Shown piece after piece: positions 1 to 6,451 of a stretch of DNA of 19,577 nt (position 1 is its first letter; each line of letters starts with the position of its first letter). The DNA comes from JAUWQU01 sp964605095 (GTDB taxonomy: Bacteria; Planctomycetota; Phycisphaerae; SM23-33). Under the pieces are notes generated by a model. That model worked only from the letters and a program-made list of their open reading frames with translations. It searched no databases and was not told the DNA's origin. The DNA is taken from contig CAZSBS010000066.1 of the NCBI GenBank assembly GCA_964605095.1, forward strand, positions 1 to 19,577. Direction: 5' to 3'. Position numbers and translations under genes: made by a program.

Positions 1-1261
1 GCCAGCTTGCCGCCCGGCGGACCTGATCGTGCAGGCACGTGGTGTGGCTGTCGACACCGTTGGAGTACTTGACCGGGCTGAACTCCTCTCGGCGGTCGGT
101 CTCCAGGATCACGGTCTGCCCGGCCAGCGGCAGGGCGTCGAAGACGAACATCTCCAGCTTGACCGCGTTGGCCTTCTCGGGCTTTACCAGCACGCCAGAC
201 TCGTCGACGAAGGGCACGATCTTGTCCGCCCGGTGCAGCGGCAACTCGCAACGGTTGTTGGCCGTCAGCCGCTCGGCGAACGCCCGGCTGATGACGTGAA
301 TCGCTATCGAACCGGCCGAGAACTTCAGCCGTCCATCGGGCGTGCAGGCCCGGGCCAGCTCCTCGGGCATGTCGGAGTACTCGATGACGGTAACCTTGTC
401 GTCGACGACGCAGAAGTTGCCGAGCTTCTCCATCGGGTCGCGCTTGGGCAGACACTTGGCGGACATTTCCGCTCCGCGCAGGTCGTGCAGGCCCAGGAAA
501 AGCGGATCGACGCACCGGACCAGGGGGTTGTCGACCTGGAAGTAGCTTATCAACTCGATGCCGCGCCTGGCAATGTCGTCCAGCGCGCCGCTCTTGCGCA
601 GTGCCAGCAAGCTGCCGCCGTGCCCGTCGGGACTCATCGAGACCGTGCCCTTGTCCGCCAGAAGCAGCTTGCCAGCGAAGTCGAATGACGGCATGACGCC
701 TTGGACGAGGAAAAATACATCCTTGGGGCTAAGCCCGAAGAAGTTGTTCCGCCGGAAAAACGCCCGCGTCTGCACGTCGTTGGCGTGGCTGGTCATCACA
801 TACCAGGGGATGGTCGCCTTGGCTCGTCGCCCGGCCGCGAGAATCTGCTCGGCAAATACCTGGAAAAGCGACTTTTTCTGTACGGGCGTGACCTCGAAGC
901 AACCCTTTGGGCCGTCGAAGCCCAGTCGCGTTCCCTGTCCTCCGGCGACGACGAAGGCGGCGACCTTCCCATCGGCCAGCAGCGTCTCGCCGTGCTTTCG
1001 GGCCTTTGCGCACAACTCAGCCAGTTCTCCGGTGGGCTGGGCGGGGATTATCTCCGGCGGCTCGATCTCGCTGGGCGCCTTAAAGGCCGGTGTATTAAGG
1101 ACGTAGTCCCGCACATACGCGTCGATGCGGTCCCAGTCGATGGCCACCAACTGCTCGAGCAGGGCGGTCTGCTCCGGCTCGGACAGTTCGTCGTAGAACC
1201 GCAGAAGGTGCTGCTGCCCGTACTTCTTAACAGTATCTTGGATGGTCTGGAAGTCTGCCAT
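1..1261 (-). CDS. UAP1-like UDP-sugar / UDP-N-acetylhexosamine pyrophosphorylase, partial (3' end outside window)
   Basis: The reading frame is open from an ATG at 1261 to the left edge, giving 420 residues with no stop, so the C-terminus is missing. The family joins UTP with a sugar-1-phosphate (GlcNAc-1-P or hexose-1-P) to make a UDP-sugar in the cytoplasm. The nucleotide-binding signature AGGQGTRLG...GPKG lies at residues 106-119. Further family blocks are MSPDGHGG (sugar/uridine site), YFQVDNPLV...DPLFLGLH, SAGSIAIHVIS, KLEMFVFDALPLA and REEFSPVKYSNG. These match the order seen in eukaryotic UAP1 better than the bacterial GlmU type, which lacks most of them. The first 100 residues are the helical N-terminal region typical of UAP1. 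GGAG at 1268-1271 lies 6 bases before the ATG. The substrate (GlcNAc-1-P, GalNAc-1-P or glucose-1-P) cannot be fixed from sequence. Planctomycetes are known to carry such UDPGP-family proteins. The family call is firm, the substrate is not. Confidence 0.9.
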   Translation of the reverse strand, partial: MADFQTIQDTVKKYGQQHLLRFYDELSEPEQTALLEQLVAIDWDRIDAYVRDYVLNTPAFKAPSEIEPPEIIPAQPTGELAELCAKARKHGETLLADGKVAAFVVAGGQGTRLGFDGPKGCFEVTPVQKKSLFQVFAEQILAAGRRAKATIPWYVMTSHANDVQTRAFFRRNNFFGLSPKDVFFLVQGVMPSFDFAGKLLLADKGTVSMSPDGHGGSLLALRKSGALDDIARRGIELISYFQVDNPLVRCVDPLFLGLHDLRGAEMSAKCLPKRDPMEKLGNFCVVDDKVTVIEYSDMPEELARACTPDGRLKFSAGSIAIHVISRAFAERLTANNRCELPLHRADKIVPFVDESGVLVKPEKANAVKLEMFVFDALPLAGQTVILETDRREEFSPVKYSNGVDSHTTCLHDQVRRAASW

Positions 1262-1306
1262 CGCGCGCTCCGATCTGGCATGGGGTTAGCTTTACCTGAC
1301 GCCGAA

Positions 1307-1335
1307 AGAGTAGGTTTCGCCGGCTGGGCTGTCAA
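1307..1335 (-). promoter_or_regulatory. Probable promoter of the UDP-sugar pyrophosphorylase gene
   Basis: On the minus strand a perfect TTGACA (1330-1335) is followed by a 17-base spacer and TACTCT (1307-1312), which is only a weak -10 match (3 of 6). Transcription would start near 1300, leaving a leader of about 40 bases before the ATG at 1261. The position and spacing are right for a housekeeping sigma factor, but the weak -10 lowers confidence. Confidence 0.5.
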
Positions 1336-1383
1336 TGGTCTGCTGCGATTCCTTTTATTCCGATTTTTTGTTCGCCAGCGGTC

Positions 1384-1412
1384 TTGACTTGTCATCCGAT
1401 CATGTCTATTAT
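1384..1412 (+). promoter_or_regulatory. Promoter of the stand-alone prepilin gene
   Basis: TTGACT (1384-1389) and TATTAT (1407-1412) are each 5-of-6 matches to the sigma-70 consensus and are separated by exactly 17 bases. The predicted start near 1419 lies about 210 bases before the prepilin start codon, so the transcript would have a long 5' leader. The -10 box sits inside the inverted repeat at 1396-1426. This promoter is divergent from that of the pyrophosphorylase gene, with about 50 bases between the two -35 boxes. Confidence 0.65.
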
Positions 1413-1426
1413 ATAGATGTGATCGG
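1396..1426. promoter_or_regulatory. Inverted repeat over the -10 box, candidate operator
   Basis: CCGATCA (1396-1402) and TGATCGG (1420-1426) are perfect inverted arms around a 17-base centre. The inner bases also pair (TCTA with TAGA), so the whole 31-base element is nearly palindromic. It is centred on the TATTAT box of the prepilin promoter, where a bound dimeric repressor would block polymerase. No regulator family can be named from the motif. Confidence 0.5.
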
Positions 1427-1465
1427 GTGTAGGTGAAGGAATGCATGGCCTTAGTCCTATACGCC

Positions 1466-1586
1466 CGGGCGGTGGTCGCCCGAGTGTGCAAGTATGGTAG
1501 AGGTCGGGCGGCAGCCCGGCCAAGTCAGGCTGGCTCCATCGGCGCGAGAACTTTAAACGCAATCATACCTATACCGTCCTCTCGCG
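1466..1586 (+). promoter_or_regulatory. Structured 5' leader with three hairpins, upstream of prepilin
   Basis: Downstream of the promoter, the roughly 210-base untranslated leader contains three inverted repeats. The first is CGGGCG/CGCCCG (1466-1482, 5-base loop). The second is CGGGC/GCCCG (1505-1518, 4-base loop). The third is CGCGAGA/TCTCGCG (1543-1586, 30-base loop). The first two share the same stem sequence. No match to a riboswitch consensus I could recall was found. The hairpins end about 30 bases before the Shine-Dalgarno site. This is a candidate cis-acting RNA, with function unknown. Confidence 0.35.
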
Positions 1587-1615
1587 GTGGTTCGGGCTTG
1601 GCGCGACTGGTTGTT

Positions 1616-1625
1616 GGAAGGAGGT
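1616..1625 (+). promoter_or_regulatory. Strong ribosome binding site that fixes the prepilin start
   Basis: GGAAGGAGGT lies 5 bases before the ATG at 1631. It decides against the longer in-frame start at 1433, which would put 66 extra residues ahead of the prepilin leader. Confidence 0.85.
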
Positions 1626-1630
1626 CGCGT

Positions 1631-2500
1631 ATGCGACAAGCAAGAGCATTTACCCTGGTCGAGTTGTTGGTGGTGGTCGGCATCATTGGCCTGCTGGCGG
1701 CGATTCTGGTCCCAACGCTCCAGCAAGCACAGGAGTTGACCAACCGAACCGTCTGCATGAGCAACTTGCGGAGCATCAATAGCGCCGCGATGCTCTACAA
1801 GAGCGCCAACGACGGCATCTGGCCGTGGCTCTACAACAAGAACAACGCGTGGGACACGACGGAGGTCGGCGAGAACCGCAACCTCGACCCCAACACGACC
1901 GTGGCCCGCAGCGTGACGGCGCTGATGTTCATGCTCGTCCGGCAAGACCAGCCGCCGGGGATGTTCCGCTGCCCCAGCGACAAGGGCTCCGTCGTGGACG
2001 ACAACACCAAGGCCAAAGAGAAGGATAGCTTCATCGAGGAACGCGAGTACTACTTGGACTTCAGCAAGCCTGAAAACATCAGCTATTCCTACCAGGCGCC
2101 GAGGTTCGTCACCCCGAACTACGCCAACGGGATCGACAGCTCCGAGACGGAGATGGTCGTCATGGCCGACATGTCGCCAAGGTACGGTGGCGATACGGTA
2201 TGGACCCCAAAGGCAATCACCGACTCGACGACTGCAACGGAACTCCAGAAGGAACTCAGCAACAACCACAAGCAAAAGCAGATCAACATCCTTCGCGTGG
2301 CCGGCAACGTCGCGGCCGTGAAACGCCCCGACGTCGGCGTATACCAAGACCAGATTTACACGGCCTTCGGGAGCACCCTAACCGGCGACTCCCCTCGCAA
2401 GGCTGTATCGAAAGAGCTTAGCCAGCACCTGAAGTCATCCGACACGTTCCTCATCGGCCCGGTCGGCAGGACCGAACCCACTGACGCCAACGCCCCCTGA
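1631..2500 (+). CDS. Planctomycete-type prepilin-like secreted/surface protein
   Basis: This 289-residue protein opens with a short basic leader and a type III (prepilin) signal, AFTLVELLVVVGIIGLLAA. Residue -1 is Ala6 instead of the usual Gly, and Glu11 is the conserved +5 Glu. After the hydrophobic helix comes the CMSNLRSINSAAMLYKSANDG block, which is typical of the large planctomycete prepilin families (DUF1559-like, with H-X9-DG C-termini). Near the C-terminus NNHKQKQINILRVAGNV replaces the usual His-X9-Asp-Gly turn: the His is kept but Asp-Gly has become Ala-Gly with one more residue between. It is probably cut and methylated by a prepilin peptidase and held on the membrane or assembled into a pilus-like fibre. 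It stands alone, with its own promoter, leader and terminator, on the opposite strand from the secretion cluster 4 kb away. Its exact role is unknown. Confidence 0.85.
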   Translation: MRQARAFTLVELLVVVGIIGLLAAILVPTLQQAQELTNRTVCMSNLRSINSAAMLYKSANDGIWPWLYNKNNAWDTTEVGENRNLDPNTTVARSVTALMFMLVRQDQPPGMFRCPSDKGSVVDDNTKAKEKDSFIEEREYYLDFSKPENISYSYQAPRFVTPNYANGIDSSETEMVVMADMSPRYGGDTVWTPKAITDSTTATELQKELSNNHKQKQINILRVAGNVAAVKRPDVGVYQDQIYTAFGSTLTGDSPRKAVSKELSQHLKSSDTFLIGPVGRTEPTDANAP

Positions 2501-2544
2501 GGCTGCGCCAGTTGTCGATGGCACTACCGATGTTAACCGCGAGC

Positions 2545-2576
2545 GCGGGTCCGGCAATCGCCGGGCCCGCCTTTTT
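2545..2576 (+). terminator. Intrinsic terminator after the prepilin gene
   Basis: An 11-base-pair GC-rich stem (2545-2555 with 2560-2570, one G-T wobble) has a 4-base AATC loop and is followed by C and five T (2572-2576). It is 44 bases past the prepilin stop codon and is a classic rho-independent terminator. Confidence 0.88.
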
Positions 2577-2684
2577 GCGCGCCACTCAGGACAAGACGGC
2601 GTCGGCTGGATCGGTCAATTCTCCCCGTGCGTGAAAGGGCTTTGCATGATATGCTCTACGATACCGTCAAAGTTGATTCCATGG

Positions 2685-2728
2685 ATTGGGTGCCATGCTT
2701 CCCCAAAGCTGGAAGCATGGCACCCAAT
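2685..2728. repeat. Perfect 18-bp inverted repeat (TGGGTGCCA-type element)
   Basis: The arm at 2685-2702 is perfectly complementary to 2711-2728 with an 8-base loop (CCAAAGCT). The arm carries TTGGGTGCCATGCTTCC. No T-run follows on either strand, so it is not an ordinary terminator. From memory, hairpins beginning TGGGTGCCA and ending TGGCACCCA recur in planctomycete genomes as dispersed intergenic elements; that link is recollection and was not searched. Confidence 0.8.
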
Positions 2729-2753
2729 AATTGATGGCTGAAAGATCACTAGA

Positions 2754-2823
2754 GGTGCGCCCTGCCGCTTGTGGCGGTTTGTATAGGTCTTATAGGACTT
2801 ATAGGACCTATCGCGGTGCGCCC
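2754..2823. repeat. Tandem TATAGG repeat flanked by GGTGCGCCC direct repeats, upstream of phoH
   Basis: Three 9-base units TATAGGTCT, TATAGGACT and TATAGGACC run in tandem at 2782-2808, with a partial fourth unit (TAT) to 2811. Their outer ends also form an inverted repeat (ATAGGTC 2783-2789 with GACCTAT 2805-2811). The block lies between two copies of GGTGCGCCC (2754-2762 and 2815-2823). TATAGG resembles a -10 box and TTGTGG at 2769-2774 could be a weak -35, so the block may overlap the phoH promoter. That is an inference. Apart from the terminator, the 18-bp hairpin and this block, I see no gene in 2501-2837. Confidence 0.55.
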
Positions 2824-2837
2824 GGTTTCAGGGCCTG

Positions 2838-3878
2838 ATGGAGAAGCGCAGCGTGGAATTGAGCATCAAGCTGGAAAATCCGGGCAAGGCCGATCTGCTC
2901 TATGGCCCCATGGACCGGAACCTTAAGATGATCCGCGAGGCGCTGGGCGTGCAGGTTTTCGCGCGGGAGGGGCAGATCAAGATCACAGGCTCCGCCAAGG
3001 GCGTCTCGCGCGCCGCGGCCGTGCTGGAAGCCCTCCAGCGCCGCATCCGTCAGAACCGCCCCATTGACGTCGAGAACCTCTCCGTGGCCATCAGCACCGC
3101 CGCAAGGGAGGAAAACAGTCAGGCATCGGACATCCTGGACGTTTACGTCAGCGGGCAGCTCATTCAGCCAAAGACCCCCGGCCAGCGTTGTTACATCGAG
3201 GCCATGCGTTCGCACGACCTGGTCTTTTGTTCCGGCCCGGCCGGGACGGGAAAGACCTATCTCGCCGTCGCGGTGGCGGTCCACATGCTCAAGCATCACT
3301 TGGCCAAGCGGCTGATCCTGGTCCGCCCGGCCGTCGAGGCCGGTGAGAAGCTCGGCTTCCTGCCCGGCGACATGCAAGCGAAGGTAAACCCCTACCTGCG
3401 TCCGCTTTTTGACGCCCTGCACGACATGATGGACTTCGATCAGATCCGGCGTTTCATGGCCAACGACATGATCGAGGTCATTCCGCTGGCGTTCATGCGC
3501 GGCAGGACCCTCAACGACTCGGCGATCATCCTCGATGAAGCGCAGAACACCACGGTCGCCCAGATGCTGATGTTCCTCACGCGGATGGGCCACGGCTCGA
3601 AGGTGATCGTCACGGGCGACGACAGCCAGATCGACCTGCCGGAGAATGTCACCAGCGGCCTGCTGGACGCCCGCCGGCGGCTAAACGGCATCAAGGGGCT
3701 GGCGATAGTCCGCTTGGAGAGCACGGACATAGTTCGCCACCGGCTGGTGCAGAACATTGTGGCCGCCTACGCCGGCCACGCCAGCCAGAGGCCTCACGGC
3801 GGGCATGCCGGCGACGGGCACCAAGCCGGCGACGAGAGCCCCGCGGGCGATGAGAATACGGACACGTTGCATAGGTAA
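2838..3878 (+). CDS. phoH: PhoH-like ATPase (YbeZ family)
   Basis: This cytoplasmic P-loop NTPase of 346 residues belongs to the PhoH/YbeZ family, which is tied to RNA handling and ribosome quality control and often acts with the RNase YbeY. The N-terminal ~75 residues form the usual KH-like region (DRNLKMIREALGV...IKITGSAKGV). Walker A is GPAGTGKT at residues 133-140. Walker B with the PhoH signature (ILDEAQNTT) has Asp233-Glu234, followed by MLMFLTRMGHGSKVIVTGDDSQIDLP. The C-terminal ~35 residues are a His/Gly/Asp-rich low-complexity tail (GHASQRPHGGHAGDGHQAGD) that is probably disordered. The ATG at 2838 has only a weak AGGG upstream, and an in-frame stop at 2802 excludes a much longer start. 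The pgpH-like gene follows 61 bases downstream, as in many bacteria. Confidence 0.93.
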   Translation: MEKRSVELSIKLENPGKADLLYGPMDRNLKMIREALGVQVFAREGQIKITGSAKGVSRAAAVLEALQRRIRQNRPIDVENLSVAISTAAREENSQASDILDVYVSGQLIQPKTPGQRCYIEAMRSHDLVFCSGPAGTGKTYLAVAVAVHMLKHHLAKRLILVRPAVEAGEKLGFLPGDMQAKVNPYLRPLFDALHDMMDFDQIRRFMANDMIEVIPLAFMRGRTLNDSAIILDEAQNTTVAQMLMFLTRMGHGSKVIVTGDDSQIDLPENVTSGLLDARRRLNGIKGLAIVRLESTDIVRHRLVQNIVAAYAGHASQRPHGGHAGDGHQAGDESPAGDENTDTLHR

Positions 3879-3939
3879 AGAATCGCGGCACTGGCTCGCG
3901 ACTGACGCCCGGTACGGAAATAGACGATAAGTATCTTGA

Positions 3940-6408
3940 ATGTGGCCTTCAAGGAAAAAACCTCGACAGCGGCGACTCGACGGGCGAAAGGGGCTCCCTG
4001 GCGGCAGCACGTCCTGGCAAAGGTTCGTGGCCGGCGGCGGGGTCTTTGCAGCGGCGATGGCGGTGCTGCTGTATGTCGCCGCCGCGGCGATGGACCTCTG
4101 GCCGGTCGAGCCCTTAGGCTACCGTCTCGGCCAGTACGTGCCTGGCGACATCCATGCCCGAGTCGGGTTCCGCATGAAGGTGCCGGACCTGGTCGCCAAG
4201 GCCCGCCTCCGGGCCGAACGAAGCACGCCGGCGGTTTTCGACTACGACCCCGCCGCCATCAAGGAGATAACCTCGACGCTGCGGAAGATGCCCAAGAAAT
4301 CGCCGATCACAAGCCAGCCGGCGCCGACTACAGCGCCGGCAGCGCCGCCTCCGACAGCGGCGCCTCCGACAACCGCGCCGTCCACCCCGGCGAGGATCGT
4401 CGAGGACGCCAACATGCTTTCGCCATGGCAGCAGTTGGCGGAGGATCCCAACGCCCTGAAACTTTACATGGAAAACGTCGACCGCCTCGCCGCCACGCTG
4501 GAAGGCGTCTACATCGTGCGGATAAAGGACGCCGAAGAGGACAAGCGCATGTTCCGCTGGCCCGAGAAGGCGCTGCTCGTGGGCCCGCGTAAATCCCAGC
4601 CCGTGGCCCCGCTGGAACTCGCCGTCAGCGAGTGGACCGACATTGTGGAGACCGCCGAGATCGATCGCACCGCCGCAAGGCTTGCCCTTGGGTTCAACGA
4701 GGCCCGCCGCAAGGCTGTCGAGGCCTACCTGCGAACGGCCCTGCCCGCCAATCCCATATACCGGTACGACCCCATGCGCACCCAGGCCCTCATGGACGAT
4801 GCCGTCGGCAAGGCCCTCGCCAACCCGCCGCAGGACGCCTACAAGGAATACACCGCCGGTGAACTCCTCGCCAATCAGAGCTTGCGCAAGGGGCCAGACG
4901 GCGAGCAGGCCGTCGGCCTGACCGCGCAGGAACTCGACGTTCTCCAGGCCGAGCACCGCCAGTTCGTCGCCGAGTTCATGGCCAAACCATTCCAGTACTG
5001 GGGCCGCCTCGTCGGACGCGCCGCCATTATCCTGCTGGTGGTGGTAATGCTGGCCGCCTACGTGACCAGATACCATGGCGACCTGATCGGCGACCGCCGG
5101 TCGCTGTTGGCTCTCCTGTCCGTACTCGTGCTCATGCTTGCCGCCAACAAGGTTCTCGTCGGGGTCCTTCAGTGGAACCCCCACGTCGCCCTTTTGTCGG
5201 CCATGATGGCCGGGGCAATAATCACCCTCGCCCGCAATCAGCGGTTCGCCCTGGCCATCGGGGTTGCCACCGCGATGCTTCTGGTTCTGCAAGTGCGGGG
5301 ATCGATGGAGCTGTTCCTCGTCCTGCTGGCGGGCATGGCGGCGATCATCTTCCAACTCGCGGAGGTCCGCACGCGGACCAAGCTCATCAGCGCCTCCGCC
5401 GTCGCCGCCGGAATATCGCTGATGGCAGTGATGATAACGGGCCTGGCCGCCGCCAAACCGTGGGTCTTCTCCACCCAGGACGCCATATGGGCCGCGGGAT
5501 GCGGGCTAATGACCGGCTTCGTCGTACAAGGGGCCCTGCCGCTTATCGAAAGCGTCTTCCACGTCGCCACAAGCCTCACACTCCTGGAATGGTGCGACGC
5601 GTCCAGGCCACTGCTAAAACGCCTGGCCGTGGAAGCCCCGGGAACCTACAACCATTCACTCCAACTTGGATCGCTTTGCGAGGCCGCCTCGGAGACTGTC
5701 GGCGCGCGCGGCCTGTTGGCGCGCGTAGGGGCCTATTACCACGACATCGGAAAGATCAACAAGCCCGAATACTTTATCGAAAACCAGGCTGGCTCGCTGT
5801 CCAAACACGCCAAGCTCTCCCCCGCGATGAGCCTGCTGATAATCATAGGCCACGTCAAGGACGGCCTGGAGTTGGCGCGCGAGTACGGCCTGCCAAAGGT
5901 CCTTTACGAGTTCATCACCTCCCACCACGGCACGACGCTGGTGCAGTACTTCTACCACGCCGCGGCAGAGCAGCGAAGAGAAGCCGCCGACCGCGCCCCG
6001 GACGAGGCTGAGTTCCGCTACCACGGTCCAAAGCCCAAATCCAAGGAGCCCGCCATACTCATGCTCGCCGACGCGGCGGAGAGTTCCGTCCGCGCCATGA
6101 GCGATCCCACGCCAGGGCGCATCGAACACCAGGTCCACGCCATGGTCACCAGACGACTGATGGACGGCCAGCTTGACGAATGCGATCTTACGCTCAAGGA
6201 AGTCCACCAGATCGAGTCGTCGCTGGTGAAGAGCCTCTGCAGCATGTACCACACCCGCATCCCCTACCCGACGCCACCCAACCAGAAACCCGCCCCCGCC
6301 GAACGCCCCGCCAAGGAACCGGAGGGCGAGGCCACCAACGGCGATAAGAAAACGGCGGAAACGGAAAACGGGAAGAAGACCGACGGAACTGGGACATGGA
6401 TACCCTGA
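3940..6408 (+). CDS. pgpH: 7TM-HD family cyclic-di-AMP phosphodiesterase, PgpH-like
   Basis: This 822-residue membrane protein has the architecture of PgpH/YqfF. In order it has one N-terminal transmembrane helix (about residues 30-50), a large extracytoplasmic domain (about 55-350), a seven-helix membrane block (about 357-535) and a cytoplasmic HD domain (about 560-740). HD metal ligands are visible as His572, His601-Asp602 (YHDIGK), His638 (IGHVKDG), His662-His663 (SHHGT) and Asp711 (LADAAES). In the family this domain cuts cyclic-di-AMP to pApA. Residues about 122-150 are a Pro/Ala/Thr-rich run inside the extracytoplasmic part, probably a flexible linker, and the tail after 765 is Lys/Glu-rich and disordered. 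It follows phoH by 61 bases and is probably cotranscribed. YbeY, often the next gene elsewhere, is absent. The start at 3940 lacks a clear Shine-Dalgarno site, so a nearby start is possible. Confidence 0.9.
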   Translation: MWPSRKKPRQRRLDGRKGLPGGSTSWQRFVAGGGVFAAAMAVLLYVAAAAMDLWPVEPLGYRLGQYVPGDIHARVGFRMKVPDLVAKARLRAERSTPAVFDYDPAAIKEITSTLRKMPKKSPITSQPAPTTAPAAPPPTAAPPTTAPSTPARIVEDANMLSPWQQLAEDPNALKLYMENVDRLAATLEGVYIVRIKDAEEDKRMFRWPEKALLVGPRKSQPVAPLELAVSEWTDIVETAEIDRTAARLALGFNEARRKAVEAYLRTALPANPIYRYDPMRTQALMDDAVGKALANPPQDAYKEYTAGELLANQSLRKGPDGEQAVGLTAQELDVLQAEHRQFVAEFMAKPFQYWGRLVGRAAIILLVVVMLAAYVTRYHGDLIGDRRSLLALLSVLVLMLAANKVLVGVLQWNPHVALLSAMMAGAIITLARNQRFALAIGVATAMLLVLQVRGSMELFLVLLAGMAAIIFQLAEVRTRTKLISASAVAAGISLMAVMITGLAAAKPWVFSTQDAIWAAGCGLMTGFVVQGALPLIESVFHVATSLTLLEWCDASRPLLKRLAVEAPGTYNHSLQLGSLCEAASETVGARGLLARVGAYYHDIGKINKPEYFIENQAGSLSKHAKLSPAMSLLIIIGHVKDGLELAREYGLPKVLYEFITSHHGTTLVQYFYHAAAEQRREAADRAPDEAEFRYHGPKPKSKEPAILMLADAAESSVRAMSDPTPGRIEHQVHAMVTRRLMDGQLDECDLTLKEVHQIESSLVKSLCSMYHTRIPYPTPPNQKPAPAERPAKEPEGEATNGDKKTAETENGKKTDGTGTWIP

Positions 6409-6422
6409 ACGCAAAGCTGAGG

Positions 6423-6444
6423 CCTGCCCGCTTCAGCGAGCAGG
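6423..6444. terminator. Imperfect hairpin in the convergent gap, possible terminator
   Basis: CCTGCCCGC (6423-6431) pairs with GCGAGCAGG (6436-6444) with one C-A mismatch and a TTCA loop. It fills the 43-base gap between two converging genes, where a shared terminator is expected. No T-run follows on either strand, so any termination would not be classic intrinsic. Confidence 0.35.
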
Positions 6445-6451
6445 GCAGTGG

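Noticed and set aside
29..688. Plus-strand open frame inside the pyrophosphorylase
   Set aside because: It lies antisense to clear UAP1 motifs and has no recognisable domain; it is a shadow of the high-GC minus-strand gene.
1433..1630. In-frame upstream extension of the prepilin (start at 1433)
   Set aside because: It would give a 72-residue leader before the cleavage site; the strong ribosome site at 1616-1625 and the normal short leader support ATG 1631.
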